Below, in pieces: positions 59,848-64,000 of a DNA stretch of 64,000 bases. Source of the stretch: Marsupella aquatica (taxonomy: Eukaryota; Marchantiophyta); assembly GCA_973895155.1 (NCBI GenBank), contig OZ316894.1:23746001-23810000 (forward strand), read 5' to 3'. A model generated the notes under the pieces. That model made no database searches, was not told the DNA's origin, and saw only the letters and a list, made by a program, of their open reading frames with translations. Position 1 is the stretch's first letter, and every line of letters starts with the position of its first letter. Both the position numbers and the translations under genes were made by a program.

Positions 59848-61473
59848 AGTTAATCACGACGGAGATGGTTTCAGTGACACAAGCTTCAGTGGCCATAGGC
59901 TTTCCATTTAAGCTAGCGCCAAGCGCTGCTTTTGTTTGTCTTGGACCGTGGGATTTCTTCTATGGGTGATTCTAAGTTCATGTATTTCCGGCTCCATCTT
60001 TGGCCCATTTTGGATCAGCGGCCCTGTTATGTGCGGCTCAGGTCGAGATAAAGCACATACGGGCCAGGGCGGGCTACATTTAAGATAGCTAGATTTTAGC
60101 TAGCGCCGAGCGCTGCTTATGTTCATGTTATGCCGTGGGTTGATTTGAAGATGATCTGCGGATGGTGTAATACCGGTTATATGTTTTGACCAATTTTGGA
60201 ATTAAGGAATGCACTTTTGGATCGGCTCTCTTGTTCTTTCATGGTCATTCATTGATTCCTAGATTTGAGCTAGCGCCGAGCGCTGCCTATGGTCATTGTG
60301 TTCCGTGTTTAGACGTTGATTTCTTGAGGTCCGACATTTAATGTAGCGCCCATCGCTGAAAATATTCAACGTCTGCCATTGCCTCTCTTTGTTGGAAATG
60401 CTTCAAATTGAGTTTCCTGTGTTCACTTCTCGATTGATGTGACGGACAATCTCTTCCAGCATACTAGTGCTGGGCGCTGCTAATATCCGCATGTTTTGGC
60501 AACGCCTTTTTCTAATGGTCGTTAAGTTTACTGTTCTCTTCTCGATTGACGTTACGTAGAATCTCCATCTTAGTCGTTATTTTATGAATACCTAAATTTT
60601 TGCCCTTCCCTGCCGGCATGCTATCGTTGTGCGATGGCCATCACCGGTTTTTGGCAACACCTTTATTCTAATGGCCCCTACTTTCCTTGACAATTGGATG
60701 GTGGTATTGAAAACGACTGAAAATGGGGTTTATTGATGGTGTTTTTTTAACTTCTTGACCAAATAATGGAGCTCAATCCCATGTTCTTTTTTCCATTTCT
60801 CCTGGTAACAGTAACTGTTTGCTGTTACTGTTTCCTGGTTCCCGTCGTTTGTAAATACCCCAACCTTTCCCCCTAACTTGCCAAAATCTCTAAGGTGTCC
60901 CCCAAAAGAATGTACTTGCTTCCTTGCCCCCATACCCTATCGTTGGGTCCCCACTGCCAGATGTCAATCTTGACGTGATTGGCCCAGACTAACCCGCCCC
61001 GAGTTAATTAAGCTCCCCCCTCCCTATGGCAGCCTGTTTTGGAATTGCGACATTTTTTCTTTGTAAAAAACAGCGCAAGAAAATGCAGGGAAAATGATGT
61101 GCAGAGTGACAACTTTGTTGTGTCTCTGTGTGTAAACCCTAGGGGCGAAGGTTACAGCTGCTCAAAGGTTGAGAGTGAAGGTATGACACTACTGCAAGTG
61201 GGGAGGCAAATGTGTAAACATTTGCGACAATGTTTCCTTTGTAAAAACAGGGCTAGGAAGTCGATGCTGCATACTCTGGCTGGGCTTCCTCCCGGGTCTG
61301 AAGCAAAGTGAAGCCCACTTTCAAAACTGGCTGCCACAGGGAGCGGGAAGCTGAACTCAGGTGGGGTAGTCCAGGCCATCACTCCTTGACACCTGGCATC
61401 AAGAACCCAAAGTTGGGTTAGTACTAACCCACATATGGTATGGAGGGCAGGGAAGCAAATAAATTTGTTTGGG
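59848..61473. other. Right noncoding flank of transposon
   Basis: Five variant palindromes (59915, 60102, 60272, 60345, 60466) lie in the first 0.65 kb, each near a GCTGC or CTGAA segment. The right hairpin follows at 60795-60840. Frames at 60730-60933 and 61039-61311 are short and show no domain. From 60.96 kb to the right end nothing is recognised. Confidence 0.55.
60795..60840. repeat. Right subterminal hairpin
   Basis: ATTTCTCCTGGTAACAG at 60795-60811 is identical to 49313-49329. It is followed after a short loop by an imperfect complement (GTTACTGTTTCCTGG). It lies about 0.65 kb inside the right end. Confidence 0.75.
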
Positions 61474-61494
61474 GGACAGGTTGATAAAAAGCTG
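61474..61494 (-). repeat. Right terminal inverted repeat, 21 bp
   Basis: Read on the minus strand it begins CAGCTTTTTATCAACC, the inverted partner of 49240-49260. Confidence 0.9.
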
Positions 61495-61504
61495 TTAGGG
61501 AGAA
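61495..61504. other. Right target-site duplication
   Basis: TTAGGGAGAA directly abuts the right terminal inverted repeat and is identical to 49230-49239. Confidence 0.9.
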
Positions 61505-61870
61505 TTCACAAGAACTGTGATTGGCTGTTGGCCCTATCTCGATGAGACTGGGTAAGTTGAATCAAAGTACTTACCAGCAGCATAGCAATAGAACTAGACA
61601 GGGCATGGATGAGTCCAAATACTTTGAGAAATCCAGTGAGTGGAGAAGACTATGTGTTGATAGGAAGCAGGACAGTCAGTACAGACCAACCCTCTCAAGG
61701 GACAGTGAGGGTGTAGGGCGCGGGCTCTCAAGGGCCTTGGCCTGATTTGTGTGCTATTTTTTTTAGGTCTCTTGACCATGGTCATTGGTCTCATCGGTTT
61801 CTATCTGGTGTGGCTTTTGTCCCCTTGCGTGTTTTTGACGGCTTTGTGCCCTTTAAAATAAATAAATAAC
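61505..61870 (+). mobile_element. LINE remnant, right part with A-rich tail
   Basis: Directly beyond the transposon, the frame near 61586-61680 reads S-N, then Q-G-M-D-E-S-K-Y-F-E and D-S-Q, like the middle of the RNase H domain of plant LINEs whose start is at 49177-49203. The sequence ends at 61852-61870 in AAAATAAATAAATAA, a typical LINE tail. Together with the left part it implies that the transposon jumped into an existing LINE. Confidence 0.5.
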
Positions 61871-62232
61871 GATATCTACTACTTACCAATATGTTAAGAT
61901 AGGGATATCTTAGATTGTCAACACATTAAGCCCACATGGTCATGACACTTGAAAAGAATGACACTTTTTTTGCATTGTCCAAAGACTTGAACAATGTGTA
62001 ATATCACAATGAAAAACATGTTTTCCCTAGAAGTTAATTCCATGAGAAGGGGTTGTGGTGACCCCCCAATTTTGTGGCTGGGCGGTAGGTCAGTCGGTCA
62101 GTCGGTTGTGAGGGCCTCATGGGCCAGCTTTGACACCCTCTAATAGTACAAAAAAACACTTGACCACCAACCATGATTCATAGGCTATGGTAGGCATCCC
62201 ACCACAGACAAAATAACAACCCCCTCGATAGG

Positions 62233-62350
62233 GCTCTCAAACCTCATAGTCCACAAAAAGTCCCAAACAGATGCTTGTGGCATTTTCAGATAAATTTTGC
62301 TCTCAAACCTCATTACTCACAAAAAGTCCCAAGCAGATGCCCATGGAATT
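62233..62350. repeat. Tandem duplication of 66 bp
   Basis: GCTCTCAAACCTCAT starts at 62233 and 62299, followed by ACAAAAAGTCCCAA and CAGATGC in both copies. Confidence 0.8.
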
Positions 62351-62694
62351 TCAGATGGAACTCTGACATGGGTCACACTTTCCCACACGGGCTGCCCGAT
62401 AGGTTTGTTGTTTGAATGGGATCATGGGATCCCCTTTTGCCATAATAGCCCATGCCAGCAAGTTCAATTAGGTTCCCAGAGAAAAAGAATGGCCCTTGTT
62501 AGAGGTGGCCGACCATTTTGGGGCTGGGGTCCGGCCCGCGTCCTTTAGTAGGGGGTCTCAGCTATGATCCGCGAGCACTCTCATGGTAATCCGGGTTGAG
62601 GTTTGGATGGACATGGCTGAACAATGTGCGGGGCTCCCAGAGCCTAGCTCGCACACTTTTGTTGTGGGATTTGTTTGGTTCCCATTGATCACTT

Positions 62695-62905
62695 CTGGTT
62701 GTTACAAACACCAAATTCAATAACTTGGAAAGTCTGGGCAGTGGTCAAAGGTCACATTGCAGGCAGTGGCCCTATCCCTAGAAGAAAGAATTGGATCTTC
62801 CTGGTTGTTAGGGAAACCAAAATCAATAACTTGGCAAGTCTGGGCAGTGGTCAAAGTTCACATTGGAGGCACTGGCCCTATCCCTCAGAAGGAAGAAATG
62901 GATCC
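62695..62905. repeat. Tandem duplication of 106 bp
   Basis: Copies begin CTGGTTGTTA at 62695 and 62801. They share ATCAATAACTTGG-like sequence, AGTCTGGGCAGTGGTCAAAG and GGCCCTATCCCT. Confidence 0.85.
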
Positions 62906-63276
62906 ATATTACTTGAGACCCCCTTGTGTACCCCACAAAGTCTGAGGGCAGCAAGTGTATGGTTGGGGGGGGGGGGGAGCCGATGGAGGAGAGAGACAGA
63001 GAAGCAACTGAAAACAATGCCTTAGAGGAACAGGAGGATTGTACCAGGGCATCTCAAATACAACATTATTTGAGATTTTCTTGTGCCTGGAAGTGTCGCC
63101 GCCTGGGCCAACTGGCCGGGCACCAATTGTGGAACCCGACCAGTCATGACTAGGAATGGTGACCCGGACGCCCGCTAGACCGCCATTGTGGTTGCACACA
63201 TAGGGTTTACAAGAGTCCAACACATAAGTAGTACTACAAAGTACATACCACCACACCAGGCCATGGCCCCGCCCAG

Positions 63277-63404
63277 AAGCTCCAACTTAATGCAATGCCC
63301 CCAGGGGGATTTACAAGGATTGACAATATCGATGCATATTAAGCTCCAACTTAATGCAATGCCCCCAGGGGGATATACAAGGATTGACAATATCGATGCA
63401 TATT
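63277..63404. repeat. Tandem duplication of 64 bp
   Basis: Two adjacent copies begin AAGCTCCAACTTAATGC at 63277 and 63341. Only one base difference was seen (GGATTTAC against GGATATAC). Confidence 0.95.
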
Positions 63405-63765
63405 AATGTCGAAATCCGTACCACCTGTGATATGGCTGCCGGCAGCCCGTGACCATTGCCTGACACTAGAACAAATATAATTAACCCACGGGGGGGCCAT
63501 TACAACACCTAATAAGTCTCGAGGATTTAGGCTAGCGCACAACGCACGTGACATGGAAGCAGGCAGACGCATCCAGCGCGTGCAGGGTGCTCATGATCAG
63601 GGAATTGCTAGAGTGGGTTTCTCTAGGGACCAAGTGGTAAGACCGAGGCCTCGTTGTGGAGTCTCCTGACTACAGTAAATCGATCTTTCTCCTCATATTA
63701 CTACTGTCTTTGTTTCGGTTTCGGTTGTACCTTTGGCCAAATACATGGCGAAATAACGTCGAACT

Positions 63766-63930
63766 AGCAGCATGCTGTAATCTTGCAACAACCCACTTCG
63801 ACGATGTTAGGAAAGCCCATTATTGTCGGTTCCGTCAAAGATCGTGGCGAAGTGTACGTTGCTGTAGCAGCCTGCTCTAATCTTGCAACAACCCACTTCG
63901 GCGATGTAAGGGAAGCCCATTATTGTCCAC
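63766..63930. repeat. Tandem duplication of 100 bp
   Basis: AGCAGC(A/C)TGCT starts at 63766 and 63866, followed by TAATCTTGCAACAACCCACT in both, then GCCCATTATTGTC. Confidence 0.85.
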
Positions 63931-64000
63931 TTCACTTCAATTCAGCAGGTTCCATGAACGATCGTATGTGAAATCAAACCTTTGGAATGCGGTGGGGATG

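Larger units (their letters stand above)
49747..60478. repeat. Dispersed 13-bp palindrome AGCGCC-N-GGCGCT, 23 copies
   Basis: Exact copies start at 49747, 51658, 54078, 54139, 54286, 55501, 56905, 56948, 56991, 58987 and 59091. Copies with one or two changes start at 49866, 51553, 54014, 54348, 57034, 57136, 59915, 60102, 60272, 60345 and 60466; a partial copy is at 51700. All are inside the transposon and all are noncoding: the 3' flank of the transposase, its 254-bp intron, the divergent intergenic region, two introns of the methyltransferase gene, and the right flank. Flanks are AT-rich, often with a T before and TA or TG after. I found none in the other 52 kb of the window. This layout suggests a protein-binding or methylation site. 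Confidence 0.93.
49240..61494. mobile_element. 12.3-kb MULE-like DNA transposon with ParB/methyltransferase cargo
   Basis: Both ends carry the inverted repeat CA(A/G)CTTTTTATCAACC, 21 bp with two mismatches (49240-49260 and 61474-61494). Immediately outside is the perfect 10-bp direct repeat TTAGGGAGAA. A 10-bp duplication fits Mutator-like elements (8-11 bp). The interior encodes a SWIM-finger MULE-like transposase on the minus strand, a divergent ParB-like/DNA-methyltransferase-like gene on the plus strand, and a small third ORF. Twenty-three copies of a GC-rich palindrome lie only in its noncoding parts. Both ends have a subterminal hairpin with a shared 17-base segment. Gene interruptions show that this copy is probably no longer autonomous. 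Alternative superfamilies with SWIM-finger transposases (for example Zisupton/KDZ) are possible; their usual duplication of 8 bp fits less well. Confidence 0.88.
61871..64000. other. Spacer with four short tandem duplications
   Basis: No gene is supported. It holds tandem duplications listed separately at 62.2, 62.7, 63.3 and 63.8 kb. The segment GATGCATATTAATGTC near 63397 resembles the reverse complement of 34202-34230 (GATGCGTATTAATGTC), another dispersed repeat. Confidence 0.5.

Noticed and set aside
49980-61494. Maverick/Polinton or viral insertion
   Set aside because: I saw no DNA polymerase, capsid, packaging ATPase or long terminal inverted repeats. The 10-bp duplication and MULE-like transposase point elsewhere.
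63530-63550. TAGCGCACAACGCAC as a palindrome copy outside the transposon
   Set aside because: It shares only the first five or six bases with AGCGCC-N-GGCGCT and is not palindromic.

Overview
This window looks like nuclear DNA of a land plant. It has intron-rich protein genes of plant type: a MEI1/TopBP1-like multi-BRCT gene and a GTD-binding (DUF593) membrane protein gene. It also holds a Ty1/copia retrotransposon primed by initiator tRNA-Met, a plant-type LINE, and long AT-rich spacers full of two- to four-copy tandem duplications. The exact group cannot be fixed by eye; a non-seed plant is my guess, held weakly.

Layout. 1-3.2 kb: gene-poor AT-rich DNA. 3.2-9.4 kb: a decayed Ty1/copia element on the minus strand with both LTRs. 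9.9-11.0 kb: GA-rich and about 175-bp tandem repeats, upstream of the MEI1/TopBP1-like gene (plus strand, 11.5-20.9 kb, many exons). 20.9-25.7 kb: spacer with three tandem-repeat blocks. 25.7-29.2 kb: a 1176-codon GTD-binding protein gene (minus strand). 29.2-46.9 kb: mostly spacer with small duplications, SINE-like sequences and one plausible small membrane-protein ORF (35.8 kb). 46.9-49.2 kb and 61.5-61.9 kb: the two halves of one LINE, which also carries a solo LTR.

The striking object is between the LINE halves: a 12,255-bp DNA transposon at 49240-61494. It has a 21-bp terminal inverted repeat (19/21 matching) and a perfect 10-bp target-site duplication, as in Mutator-like elements. It encodes (i) a minus-strand MULE-like transposase with an N-terminal Cys/His zinc-binding region and a C-terminal SWIM finger; (ii) a divergent plus-strand gene whose first part has a ParB/Srx-like domain and whose later part carries the S-adenosylmethionine-binding signature of bacterial N4/N6-type DNA methyltransferases; and (iii) a small unknown ORF. 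A GC-rich palindrome, AGCGCC-N-GGCGCT, occurs 23 times (11 exact) between 49.7 and 60.5 kb. I found it nowhere else in the window, and every copy lies in an intron, the shared promoter region or a flank, never in an exon.

My reading (inference): this is a self-contained mobile system in which a phage-like ParB/methyltransferase pair and a dispersed palindromic site travel with a transposase. It resembles in layout the VANC anti-silencing systems of Arabidopsis VANDAL transposons, or ParB-parS, but is built from different parts. This copy is decaying: both large genes carry in-frame stops or frame changes, mostly of C-to-T type.
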